The notes under the pieces were generated by a model, which had not been told where the DNA came from, ran no database searches, and worked only from the letters and a program-made list of their open reading frames with translations. DNA of 20,000 nt from Symbiodinium natans (Eukaryota > Sar > Dinophyceae > Suessiales > Symbiodiniaceae). This document shows, piece after piece, positions 10,307 to 18,490 of the stretch. How positions within the stretch are numbered: position 1 is the first letter of the stretch; each line of letters starts with the position of its first letter. Position numbers and translations under genes: made by a program. The stretch lies in contig CAJNDS010002408.1 of assembly GCA_905221605.1 (NCBI GenBank), positions 37,501-57,500 on the forward strand, written 5' to 3'.

Positions 10307-10538
10307 AAAAGCAAAATGCTAAAAGGGCGCTACCTCCTCTACTTGATTCTACTCGCAAGCTGTGATGTCACAATCTTGCAGAGAACGGCACATCAAACGT
10401 GCAACTGCACTACCCCAACACAAGCAGGCACTCACAGACGCGTGGAACTTGCGAGTTGTTTAGGCTCGTCCAAGTGTGGACTCACTGTTAGCCCAAGTGA
10501 AAGAGTTATCATGTCACTGGCTCCATGACGACTCTCTT
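10307..10538 (-). repeat. Internal repeat A2
   Basis: The 232 bp are identical by eye to 18491-18722. It starts AAAAGCAAAATGCTAAAAGG on the + strand and ends GACGACTCTCTT, then joins B1 directly. The small open frame inside it (also present in A1) lies in the opposite direction to the genes and is probably not coding. It contains TGTGA-TG-TCACA, an inverted repeat with a 2-bp centre, at about 10361-10372. Confidence 0.95.
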
Positions 10539-10761
10539 CACTCCAGACTAACATGGCCTAAACTGAACATGACTGTGCAGACGCAACCAGGTACAGAAGA
10601 AGCACAGTGCCACTTCTTTTCCTTCGGTGACGCTGGGGAATATCCTTTGAGTCTCAGAGGGATCTACCCTACAGTGCCCTACAGTATCTACATGTAGCTC
10701 CCCGCCCAGGGGGTTGCAGCCGCCAGTGCGGGCCCTAGGGCAGGGACTACCTTCACCCCCT
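10539..10761 (-). repeat. Internal repeat B1
   Basis: The 223 bp are identical to B2. It abuts A2 with no gap, making an A2-B1 junction CTCTT|CACTCC. The RT-RNase H stop codon lies 11 bp away, so B1 also serves as the element's 3' untranslated start. Confidence 0.95.
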
Positions 10762-10771
10762 AATTTACCGT

Positions 10772-13750
10772 TCAACCTTCAAGGAGACTGAAGCAGTCGC
10801 ACAAGGTCTCGCTTACATCTGACGCCTTCAGCGTTCGGCCTTTCCAAGACAGTGTCTGAAGCAGCTCCCGTGATGGGCTGTCAGCCGGATTAGACGGTGA
10901 GGGCACACGAGAGTACCAGGGATAAAAGCTTAGTCTTTCCTCAGCATGAACAAGCTGTTCCAATAGACTCGAGGGGATGCACGTGCGAGCACTTGCCGAG
11001 ATAGCCACGTCTCTAGTTGAGTTATTATCAACATAAAACATTACAGGCTTCGCAAACAAGGAAGGCCCCCATTTCCGGGCCGCCACCACAAGGGCAAGGA
11101 GCTCTGCCTCGAAGATGATTTGTTGGGACCTATCGCCACCGAGGAGGCGAATCTGCTCTGCGGTCAAGCACACAGAGAAGAACTCAACCGCCTGTCCCGA
11201 CTGGTTGAACAGGATGCCTCCAAGCCCACATGGCCACTGTCTGTTCGACACGTCATAGGATGCATCCGTGAAAACGAACCAAGGACGCTCGCTTAAGATC
11301 GAAATCACTCTGGGTGCATCTGCACACAGTCTCTTCAAAAACCTGGCAATCGCATTCCTAGCGGCTGGCGTGAGCACCGGGCCGGCGTCGCCATACGCAA
11401 AGGATGTGATGGTTCGCATGCATGCTTTACCGGTTCTTCCGAAGAGCTGGCCGTCCGCAAATTGCATACGACCCCTAAGCTTCAGGGCGAAGGATTGAGG
11501 CAGCAGCCCTGTTTCGAGGATCTTCTGGAACGTGTCCCTAAGCTCTGAGATGCGCTTCTCTGTGTTCGAGAAGAGTACGGAACCCTCGCAAAACTTGCTG
11601 AGGTCAACTTTTATCCCAAGCGCGTGGAAACTCAACGCAAAAGGCTGCGCCTTATCTCCACTCTCTGCGAAACCCCATCCTAGGAGCTTAAAGAAGGCTT
11701 CAACAGTACGCTGCAAGTGTGTGCTTCCTGCTCCCCGGGCAAAGGTCACGAAATCGTCGAAGAAAGATGTCCAGGGTATCGCTAGCTGGTCAGCCGCAAC
11801 AAACCACAAAGACATGGCAACGCGAAGGAACGCGTACACTGCACGGCTCGCGCCAAAAGGGAGCGCTCGCATACGGAAGATCCGTGGCGCCTGAATTGCC
11901 GGATCCCAACAGGCAACATAGCTAGCCCAGGAGGACTCCGGCGACACTGCAAGCTGACGGTAAGCAGACTTGAGATCAAACGTGCGGCCGAGCACGGTGC
12001 TACGACCACACTTTGCAAGCAGTGCAAGGCAGAGGGCGGCCACTTTGTCAGTGGCGTGTGGCCGTGGAGTCTCGGCCACTTGCACTGTGCCGTTCACCCC
12101 TCCCAGTGAGAAGTCGTCTATGACCCTTACTTTGGACCCCTGCACAACGCCGAACCGACGGCTTACAAGCGCGCTGCTTTCCAGCTCACTGAGCGGAATC
12201 GGCCCTTCAAGCCATCCGGCCTTGCACTCTTCCCATGTCTTTTTCATTACTTCCGCATCCAGCTCTCCTGTTGGTCGGACCTTCGAAAGCACCCCTGAGC
12301 GGATGCTGCTGGCTTCCCTCTTGACCTGATCTACAGTTGTTTTGGCAGGCTTGAATGTAGGCGTGAAGATCCCCGTGATGGGTACTTCACCAGTAAGCTG
12401 CGTGCCCTGTAGGAGCTCATCAAACGCACCCGGGTCTGGGTAGTTACACTCTGTGAGGATTTCCTTGTAAAGCAGCAAGCGCTTTGGCTCTAAGATGGCT
12501 CTGCAGGAAGGATGCAATGTCTTCTTGAGCTCTTCTTCTTCGGGCGCAAGTTGTTCTGCCCTTTTAGCCCATTTGCGGATCCAGTGAGTCCTCATCTTTG
12601 CAAGGTCTGCATCGTCCATTGTCTCATTCAACTTTACTGCTTTCCGAAGCACATCTGGCAGCGCCTCGCGGAAGCTGCTCGGGTGGCCTGCTTTCACAGC
12701 AGCCTCGACAAACTCGGCTTCAGAATGCGGTACGCCCCACGCCTGCTCAAATGACAACTGCTCGGCTTCAACTTTAGACCCAGCTAACCAATCCCCAACC
12801 TTAACCGAGATGGGTGTACTGCGGAGGAGCTGACTCTTCGCAGGAACACAAGCCACAAATGGTGTGGCCCTGACACCAGCAGGCAGCGGAAATGGCTGCT
12901 CGAGGCGCTTTCCAGGCTCGCAAGGACAAGTCAAAGGCCGTCGCGAACGCAGAACTACCACCATCTTGTGTTCACTCACAGGAGCAGGGAACCTGGAAGC
13001 CTTGCTCTGAACGCCTGCAATGGCTCTTTCAGCTGCTGTGGCTAGCTTGTCCCGATCTATGTTCAACGCAACCCTGGCCCCATCCCAACCGCGCGAGACC
13101 ATGCCCTTGATGAAAGCCAGCGCTATGCCAGCTGCCAGCTGCGAGGGATAGGCGGTCTCCTGGGAAGTGGCGAAGCCATTCGGCGCAGTGGGGTCACGGC
13201 CCCAAGGCAGGTGCTGCTCGGCGCACTCAGGACCGGGACAAAAGCGGGCCAGACTTGCAAACGCAGCACAGTTATGTGCAATCGCAGTCTGTTTCTGGCG
13301 CTGGCCGCCGTAGGCACAGTGGTCAAAACTCACATAGTGGACCAACTTCGACACCGACTTCCAGAAAGACGTTCGCCAAAAGAAGCTGTTCAACGGGTTC
13401 TCGACAGCAAAGATCCGCTGATTCTTGAGACACCAACGCACCACATCAGCAACCAACTGGTAGCACAGGTTGGCTTGCTGCACTCTGAACTCATCAACTT
13501 GGCTCAATCCGGGCAGCCCATCGGGCCATTGCGCGGAACGCAACGGAGGAGGGCCTCCATCTCCTTCCTTTCTTGCCTGCGACGCAGTACCGCACGGCGG
13601 CGCCATGAAAACGCCTATGACTCTGGGCGACCGTAGCCAAGTGAACAGCAACTCTCTGCCCTCAACAGTGGTGAGGTCGAGCTGGATGCATTTAGAGCAC
13701 GCCTTGGAGATCAACATCGACCCCAAAAGCACCCTGCACACCGAACCCTT
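10772..13750 (-). CDS. MTase-like domain (C-terminal part) fused to reverse transcriptase and RNase H
   Basis: This is the pol part of the element. The frame is open from 13750 and the usable part begins where translation shifts in near 13695. Numbering from the GTG at 13741, the MTase part has APPCGTA (47-53, with the PC of C5-MTase motif IV), VENP (113-116, like motif VI ENV) and GGQRQKQTA (145-153, like motif VIII). RT motifs follow: VRVIDDFS (538-545), FDLKSAYRQL (588-597), LPFGAS (627-632) and the catalytic FFDDF (660-664). RNase H has TDAS (D826), FEAE (877-880), YVDNN (D905) and NPADSPSR (951-958), a complete acidic set. The frame ends at a TGA 11 bp before repeat B1. It has no ATG near the frame opening, so it is presumably made as a fusion with the upstream frame by a +1 shift. 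Protease and DDE integrase are absent. Confidence 0.9.
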   Translation of the reverse strand, partial: KGSVCRVLLGSMLISKACSKCIQLDLTTVEGRELLFTWLRSPRVIGVFMAPPCGTASQARKEGDGGPPPLRSAQWPDGLPGLSQVDEFRVQQANLCYQLVADVVRWCLKNQRIFAVENPLNSFFWRTSFWKSVSKLVHYVSFDHCAYGGQRQKQTAIAHNCAAFASLARFCPGPECAEQHLPWGRDPTAPNGFATSQETAYPSQLAAGIALAFIKGMVSRGWDGARVALNIDRDKLATAAERAIAGVQSKASRFPAPVSEHKMVVVLRSRRPLTCPCEPGKRLEQPFPLPAGVRATPFVACVPAKSQLLRSTPISVKVGDWLAGSKVEAEQLSFEQAWGVPHSEAEFVEAAVKAGHPSSFREALPDVLRKAVKLNETMDDADLAKMRTHWIRKWAKRAEQLAPEEEELKKTLHPSCRAILEPKRLLLYKEILTECNYPDPGAFDELLQGTQLTGEVPITGIFTPTFKPAKTTVDQVKREASSIRSGVLSKVRPTGELDAEVMKKTWEECKAGWLEGPIPLSELESSALVSRRFGVVQGSKVRVIDDFSLGGVNGTVQVAETPRPHATDKVAALCLALLAKCGRSTVLGRTFDLKSAYRQLAVSPESSWASYVACWDPAIQAPRIFRMRALPFGASRAVYAFLRVAMSLWFVAADQLAIPWTSFFDDFVTFARGAGSTHLQRTVEAFFKLLGWGFAESGDKAQPFALSFHALGIKVDLSKFCEGSVLFSNTEKRISELRDTFQKILETGLLPQSFALKLRGRMQFADGQLFGRTGKACMRTITSFAYGDAGPVLTPAARNAIARFLKRLCADAPRVISILSERPWFVFTDASYDVSNRQWPCGLGGILFNQSGQAVEFFSVCLTAEQIRLLGGDRSQQIIFEAELLALVVAARKWGPSLFAKPVMFYVDNNSTRDVAISASARTCIPSSLLEQLVHAEERLSFYPWYSRVPSPSNPADSPSRELLQTLSWKGRTLKASDVSETLCDCFSLLEG
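13692..13750 (-). promoter_or_regulatory. +1 frameshift zone joining the two MTase halves
   Basis: The upstream frame ends at TAA 13692-13694. The downstream frame has its last upstream stop (TAA) at 13751-13753, so both are open only over these 59 nt. Domain content puts the shift after FGVDVD, that is in the last 20 nt. The codons there are GTG CTC TAA A, and slipping one base at CTC-TAA gives AAA TGC ATC in the RT frame. A stop in the A-site is a known stimulator of +1 shifting (antizyme, prfB). A one-base deletion in this copy would look the same. Confidence 0.5.
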
Positions 13751-14642
13751 TTAGACAAGCCGTCACGCGTGCGGTGCCCGCGAATACCTCGACCATGACT
13801 GGGTACGCTTGCCAACCAGAGGAACCTGAAGCTGAAGAACCCTCAACGACGCAACTAGTCGACTCCCCTGGCTGTGGGTCACACAGGCCGAACTTGCCGA
13901 CGAACTGGTTAGCAACTGAATCTGCGCATGCATCACACGGAGAAGGCGACGCTGCAGAAGGAAGTGCACTTGGCGGATCACACTGGTCAGTGAGAGCTTC
14001 AGGGTCGCTTTCAGACTGACTCGAGCACACCTCCATGGAATCGGGATCCATGCAATCCTGTTGCGAAGGCCAGATCACTTCATCGGGAACGGAGACATCT
14101 CCTGGAGCCGACAGGCTTCGCTGCAAACCGGCCCCCACCTCGGGACCACGCAAAAATGGCGGGACACACCGACTCTCGCCCTTTCCGACGACACCTGGCT
14201 GTGCAGGCGTGATGGCGACATCCAGCTGAGACGAATCCGACATAGGTCGCTGCGGACTCGATTCCACCTCGGCACAACACAAAATTGGCGGGACACACTG
14301 CTGACCCTGACTTACGCAAGGTTCATACGCAGGACTAATCCCAGGCGTGGCATCAACTGCACTTGCACACGACGCGGCTGTTGTGACGATGACACCAGAC
14401 TTCGCAGGTGCATCATACACATCCCTTGCACTTGAATCTGACAGACTTTGCTGCAGACTCACCCCAATCTCGGAGTCAGGCGGCCGACTCTGACACAGCA
14501 CCCGCACCCCTGCCCCTGCAGGAAGACCCCCTACTGCAGACGCCATGCGTCGCGAAGCTTCAGGGCCCGAGCCTCCAACTACGCCACAGGAGACGCAGCT
14601 GTCACTGGCTCCCCCTTCGAGCTTCTTCTCAGCCCCTAACCG
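13692..14642 (-). CDS. Linker with triplicated motif and start of the C5-MTase-like domain
   Basis: This frame follows the gag-like ORF in the same register after one TGA and stays open to a TAA at 13692-13694. The first ATG is at 14546 (284 residues), but 32 sense codons lie between the TGA and that ATG, so a readthrough origin fits. Residues 1-250 from the ATG are Ser/Pro/Asp-rich and poorly structured, with three degenerate copies of a module (about 18-54, 84-120 and 127-157) built on CVPP, LQ(R/Q)SLS and DV. Residues 251-280 are VEVFAGTARVT then FGVDVD, matching SAM-binding motifs I and II of C5 methyltransferases. The catalytic half lies in the +1 frame, so the domain is split between two frames. 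Confidence 0.75.
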   Translation of the reverse strand, partial: RLGAEKKLEGGASDSCVSCGVVGGSGPEASRRMASAVGGLPAGAGVRVLCQSRPPDSEIGVSLQQSLSDSSARDVYDAPAKSGVIVTTAASCASAVDATPGISPAYEPCVSQGQQCVPPILCCAEVESSPQRPMSDSSQLDVAITPAQPGVVGKGESRCVPPFLRGPEVGAGLQRSLSAPGDVSVPDEVIWPSQQDCMDPDSMEVCSSQSESDPEALTDQCDPPSALPSAASPSPCDACADSVANQFVGKFGLCDPQPGESTSCVVEGSSASGSSGWQAYPVMVEVFAGTARVTACLKGFGVQGAFGVDVDLQGVL

Positions 14643-14645
14643 TCA
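14640..14645 (-). promoter_or_regulatory. TGA-CGG stop context, possible readthrough signal
   Basis: The gag-like ORF ends in TGA at 14645-14643 and the next codon is CGG. The frame downstream stays open for another 316 codons. TGA followed by CGG is one of the leaky stop contexts used for readthrough by several plant RNA viruses. GC-rich bases that could fold lie directly downstream, but no structure was computed. Confidence 0.5.
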
Positions 14646-15836
14646 CTTGTGCTCCTTGAGCGGATGCGCACCAAAGCATTTTGCGCATACATGGGCACGC
14701 TTACAATCCTTGGCAGTACACTTGTTGAGGCTGTAGCCAAAGCAAATCTCAGATCCATCCGGGGTTGTGCCCACTGCTCCGGCCGCGACAAATTCCTTGG
14801 GGAGACGAGGCTCTCTGCCGGCACCTTTTCCACCGCCAGGCTTCAAGAACTTCTGCTTGCCATGACCAGTATGACTGTCCACATGCTGTCTCTTCTTGTC
14901 ACTTCCTGAGCCTCTTCCCGAACGCTTGGACGGGGCGTCCTTGGCAAGGCGTGGCTGCAGAGTGAACGACACCTCGTAAGATTCCAGAACCTTTGCCAGC
15001 TCCTCGTCAAGGGGGTAGGTGCCGTCGGGACGCTTGCGCGGACTGATTCCCATCTGGATAAGGCGCACCCAGCACTGCCGGTCGGCCTCGGCGAGCTGCG
15101 ATACGGAGCACCTTGCCATGCCTGGCGGCGGGTCACGTGCAAGGTGACCAAACAGTTTGCAAACATACTTCTCATAGCTGCCCCAGCTGCACGACTGAGC
15201 AAACACCAAGGCCAGGCCGCGACGCCGGAGCGCGTCTTGGAGCTGCAAAGCGCTCGACGCGGGCTGTTCCAGCCCCGCACTCTCCTCTTTAACCACTAAT
15301 CGCGACGCTTCCAATTCCACGATCTTAGTTGGCGTCTTGACATTCATGACCTCGTGGAGCCGCGACACACACTTCTCGGGCGGGATGAACTGGATCTGGT
15401 TCTCTTGTTCCATTTTGGCAGCCAAGTCAAGGAGCGCGTGGCCGGGCTCGAGCGACTCACTGACATGGAGCCCCACCAGCCTGGCCTTGAGAATTTCCAT
15501 TCGACGTTGTCTCTCCGCCGCTGGGACTGGCTTGGCCGTCTGCCGGTCCGGGTGGGTCACCTGCTCCTTTAACTCGGCAAGAATCAAGGTCTGCCCTTCA
15601 AAGATGAGACGCTTGAGCGCAGAATGCTCCCCCACCGTCGCATGCCCGAAGTTGGACTCTAACCAAGACGCCAACGTGGCTTCGGGTAAAGGCTGCCCAG
15701 GTTGACCCACCGAGTACCCCAGACGCGCCAAAGACTTAAGGTCGAGCCGGTTCAAAGCATTGATGGTCGTCGGGGTCAGGCCCACCTCAGCGCAGCGCTG
15801 GTTGAAGTGGTGCTCACTCTCGATAAGGCTGGACAT
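14643..15836 (-). CDS. Gag-like protein with C-terminal CCCH zinc finger
   Basis: The ATG at 15836 gives 397 residues. An in-frame open stretch runs 96 nt further upstream but has no ATG. The N-terminal two thirds are helical and charged, without a named domain. A basic, Gly/Lys-rich segment (about residues 295-345) precedes a finger at the C-terminus: Cys, then x7, Cys, x4, Cys, x3, His, then CAKC and two more histidines (GAHPLKEH). That is a CCCH or compound zinc finger, probably for RNA packaging. Position before the pol frame and the finger suggest the structural protein that forms the retroelement particle. The ORF ends in TGA-CGG in the same frame as the following linker. No retroviral CCHC knuckle is present. 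Confidence 0.75.
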   Translation of the reverse strand: MSSLIESEHHFNQRCAEVGLTPTTINALNRLDLKSLARLGYSVGQPGQPLPEATLASWLESNFGHATVGEHSALKRLIFEGQTLILAELKEQVTHPDRQTAKPVPAAERQRRMEILKARLVGLHVSESLEPGHALLDLAAKMEQENQIQFIPPEKCVSRLHEVMNVKTPTKIVELEASRLVVKEESAGLEQPASSALQLQDALRRRGLALVFAQSCSWGSYEKYVCKLFGHLARDPPPGMARCSVSQLAEADRQCWVRLIQMGISPRKRPDGTYPLDEELAKVLESYEVSFTLQPRLAKDAPSKRSGRGSGSDKKRQHVDSHTGHGKQKFLKPGGGKGAGREPRLPKEFVAAGAVGTTPDGSEICFGYSLNKCTAKDCKRAHVCAKCFGAHPLKEHK

Positions 15837-16252
15837 GGCAAGGCAAACTTCCGACAAGGCTTCTGACACACCAAAGACAGCTTGAGCACGCGAACTAGCA
15901 GAATCGGTGAACTCACAAGCAGACGCACAGACCTACCCGGACCTAACCTATGCACAGATGCGCTCTCTCAGGCTCGATTAGCAACACGACAGTCCAACTC
16001 AGATCACATGCATCCTGACTTCTCTCAGCAGACATGTCACAGCGCACAAGAAAAATCTACAACATCTCAGCGCAAGCGCTCGCATGACAGCTCAGCCAAA
16101 ACTTTCTGAGCTGAGACCTTCTCCCTGAGTCTCCTGTCACATAACAGAAGAAGAGCACAAATAGTGCCGCGCACTCTGTGCACCTGAGCTTCTCCACTCC
16201 TGCACAGAGGCACCCACTTTATGGGATTTGCTTTTGCAACTGCTCCTTTCGT
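15837..16252 (-). other. Intergenic region between YR and gag-like ORFs, with a hairpin
   Basis: No long minus-strand frame is open. The inverted repeat AGCTCAG (16089-16095) and CTGAGCT (16106-16112) has perfect 7-bp arms and a 10-nt loop. Being just before the gag-like ORF, the region could hold its promoter or leader, or an internal initiation signal. Confidence 0.45.
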
Positions 16253-18400
16253 TCACGCGTTCTTTGCGCATGTGTTGCACACAGGACCCCGCACATCTGC
16301 GTCTTCAGCAGGCCGGAACATCCTAGACACAGATCGCCCACACGCAAAGATCTGCTCCTCATCAGGCGTGGCTTTCTGGCCATTCACCAGATGCAGCATC
16401 TTGGACCTGCGATGCACCCACCAAACCTGGGCGTCTGCATTCACTGGCGCGCGCCCACGCAAGCGCTGGGCCTTAGCTGGCGGAGGCTGATCCTCTTCAT
16501 CGCTGCTGCTGCAGCCATCGTCGGACGAGGAAGAAGAGGAGTCGTCTTGCTCGCTGGCTCCACACGCGGGGCTCAACGAAAATGGCTCCTCCGGCTCGCT
16601 AGCTTCACCCTCCTCCAACTCTGCTGCTGCAGATTGCCCACCCTCGTCCTTGCGCTGGTTCTCCAACACCTCAGCAACGGGGGACGGTGGCCGAGGCGGA
16701 AACCTGAAGTATCTAGACCTAGCTTCATCGGGTCGGAAATCTCCACCGGCTATGGCTTCAATAATGCGCTGCAGCTCGCGCGTGGGACCGACACACATGT
16801 CTCTAGCGTACACGGCATCAGCAGTGGAAGCGCACTTGCAATGTCTTCCCAGCACCGTCTGCGTGCGATCTGACACACCGTATTTGTTGACCCAACTGAG
16901 GCAAGTAGCTTTCAGGGAGTGAGAAGAGACGCCCCGTTCGCCCGCTACTGGCGCTGGTAAACCAAGGAACTGCCGCAGGAAAGCAGTCACCTCACCAGAC
17001 TCAATTGCCCGGCACGAGAACTCCTCGCCTCCACTGTCACGCGGCGCAGGCAGGACTGGCCCGTCAATAGCACCGTCAACAGGCAAGCTCAACCTCTGAA
17101 ACACATCAACGAGCAAATGCATCCACGGCTTTCCGTGGACGCCAATGCCCGGCACAAGGATGGGCATAAACTTGCTCTTCTTTTGCGCTGATTTGGCACC
17201 TTTATGCTTTCTAGTCAGGATTTCGAGGAACCCACCATACTTGTCATGATCATGCTTGATGGACGAAATCTGCTCGAGGTCAGAATGCCTTGCTCTTCCG
17301 TATAAGGCAATCAAGACGTAAGCACACATCGCCCTGTCGACGAGGTGACGAGACACATCTGCTAAACCTTGATGCAGCTGCAGCACCTGATGTACTGACA
17401 GCGGTAGTGCTTGTTTGAGGGCTTCCTTTCCCGCAAACATTTGCTGCGCTACCCCTTTCACGCGCTTACTATCAACAACCAAAGCCAAATTAAACCCCAG
17501 GACAAAATGGGCAAACCTGGCCGAGCTTAGAAAGGCCTCGGCTTTCGTCGGCGCTGCTTCCATATCCTTTAGCTGCGAAACATAACGCCACGCATTGGCC
17601 TCAGAGAGCGGTCCGCTGCAGTCAGGCAGCACGGCATCCCGCCAGCGCAGCCACGCTGAGAAGCTACGAGCACGCTTCAGTACGGTCAGTGGAGACTTAA
17701 CCCCAAGGCAAGCCTCGACATTTGCAAAGACAGCTTCTCTGAACGCAGCCTGCTCTGGAACATCTTTTGCTGCCAAGCCTGGCTCACACTCACGCCTGAA
17801 CCTGACACACACGTCTGTCCAAATGTTGACTGCCTTTAACCAATCCCGCTGGCGCTTCTGTTGCGGGGTGACGCCTTGCCGCGATTTGACTACTTTGGCA
17901 AAAACTGGACCTTGTGCAGTTACAAAATTAACGTCCACTGCAGGCTTAATGTTTTCGATCTGAGGCTGCACTGTCGGCACATTTTGCACATTGCCGGGCC
18001 AACATGCTGCAAGGCTCGGCTGGAGAGTTGCAGACAGATCGCTGAAGATTGCGCTTACAGAAGGGGACTCCCAAGGCATTTGGATGGAGATAAGCTTGCC
18101 CATCCTGCTGAAGGCATCAATTGCTGCATGCTGTACGATGCCTGGCTGAACTCTCGGCGGCGGTGAGCTTTCAGGCTCAAGATCGTCCAAGCGGTCGAAC
18201 ACTCTGATGCCTTTGTCACCTTCTGCACTTTCCGGTTCTGTATCCGCGTCGCTCTCCACTGGAGCGCTCTCCCCTGGACCCCCTTCTTGACCGTCAGAGG
18301 CTGCCGAAGAGCCTGCAGTAATGCCGGCCATGGCACCACTTGCGCATGCACTTTGCAAAATTGAACTTGAGATCTCGCCCGACGGGCGGAGCACAGCCAT
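16253..18400 (-). CDS. Tyrosine recombinase (integrase) of the retroelement
   Basis: The first ATG is at 18400 (715 residues). The frame extends 11 codons further to a TTG inside the partial A copy. Numbering from that TTG, residues 36-180 are low in structure and acidic, and about 190-340 form a helical core-binding-like domain (RDWLKAVNIWTD, WLRWRDAVLP). The catalytic part has the first Arg in GRARHSDL (R382), HSLK (505-508, where most recombinases have H-x-x-R), GRH (H531) and the nucleophile VYARD (Y542). A Ser/Asp/Glu-rich tail (about 607-650) leads to a C-terminal Cys cluster FACG...CNTC (C698, C719, C722). The protein presumably inserts the circular DNA form. YR lies first in the coding order, unlike DIRS or Ngaro, where it is last. 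Lys for the second Arg needs checking, but the rest of the active site is complete. Confidence 0.88.
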   Translation of the reverse strand: MAVLRPSGEISSSILQSACASGAMAGITAGSSAASDGQEGGPGESAPVESDADTEPESAEGDKGIRVFDRLDDLEPESSPPPRVQPGIVQHAAIDAFSRMGKLISIQMPWESPSVSAIFSDLSATLQPSLAACWPGNVQNVPTVQPQIENIKPAVDVNFVTAQGPVFAKVVKSRQGVTPQQKRQRDWLKAVNIWTDVCVRFRRECEPGLAAKDVPEQAAFREAVFANVEACLGVKSPLTVLKRARSFSAWLRWRDAVLPDCSGPLSEANAWRYVSQLKDMEAAPTKAEAFLSSARFAHFVLGFNLALVVDSKRVKGVAQQMFAGKEALKQALPLSVHQVLQLHQGLADVSRHLVDRAMCAYVLIALYGRARHSDLEQISSIKHDHDKYGGFLEILTRKHKGAKSAQKKSKFMPILVPGIGVHGKPWMHLLVDVFQRLSLPVDGAIDGPVLPAPRDSGGEEFSCRAIESGEVTAFLRQFLGLPAPVAGERGVSSHSLKATCLSWVNKYGVSDRTQTVLGRHCKCASTADAVYARDMCVGPTRELQRIIEAIAGGDFRPDEARSRYFRFPPRPPSPVAEVLENQRKDEGGQSAAAELEEGEASEPEEPFSLSPACGASEQDDSSSSSSDDGCSSSDEEDQPPPAKAQRLRGRAPVNADAQVWWVHRRSKMLHLVNGQKATPDEEQIFACGRSVSRMFRPAEDADVRGPVCNTCAKNA

Positions 18401-18425
18401 GCGCCAGCTACGGCGAGAGCACACT

Positions 18426-18490
18426 AAAAGCAAAATGCTAAAAGGGCGCTACCTCCTCTACTTGATTCTACTCGCAAGCTGTGATGTCAC
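18426..18490 (-). repeat. Partial tandem copy of repeat A (65 bp)
   Basis: These bases repeat the first 65 bp of the adjacent A1, from AAAAGCAAAATGC to TGTGATGTCAC. The break falls inside the inverted repeat TGTGA-TG-TCACA. The copy reaches within 26 bp of the recombinase ATG. It may come from slippage of reverse transcription or from recombination at the inverted repeat. Confidence 0.9.

Noticed and set aside
10295-10528. Small plus-strand ORF in repeat A2 (also in A1)
   Set aside because: It lies inside a terminal repeat opposite to the genes, and both copies are identical because the repeat is.
16089-16112. Spliced-leader relic (TTTTGGCT on the minus strand)
   Set aside because: The match is only 8 bases and is explained as the loop and arm of a local hairpin.
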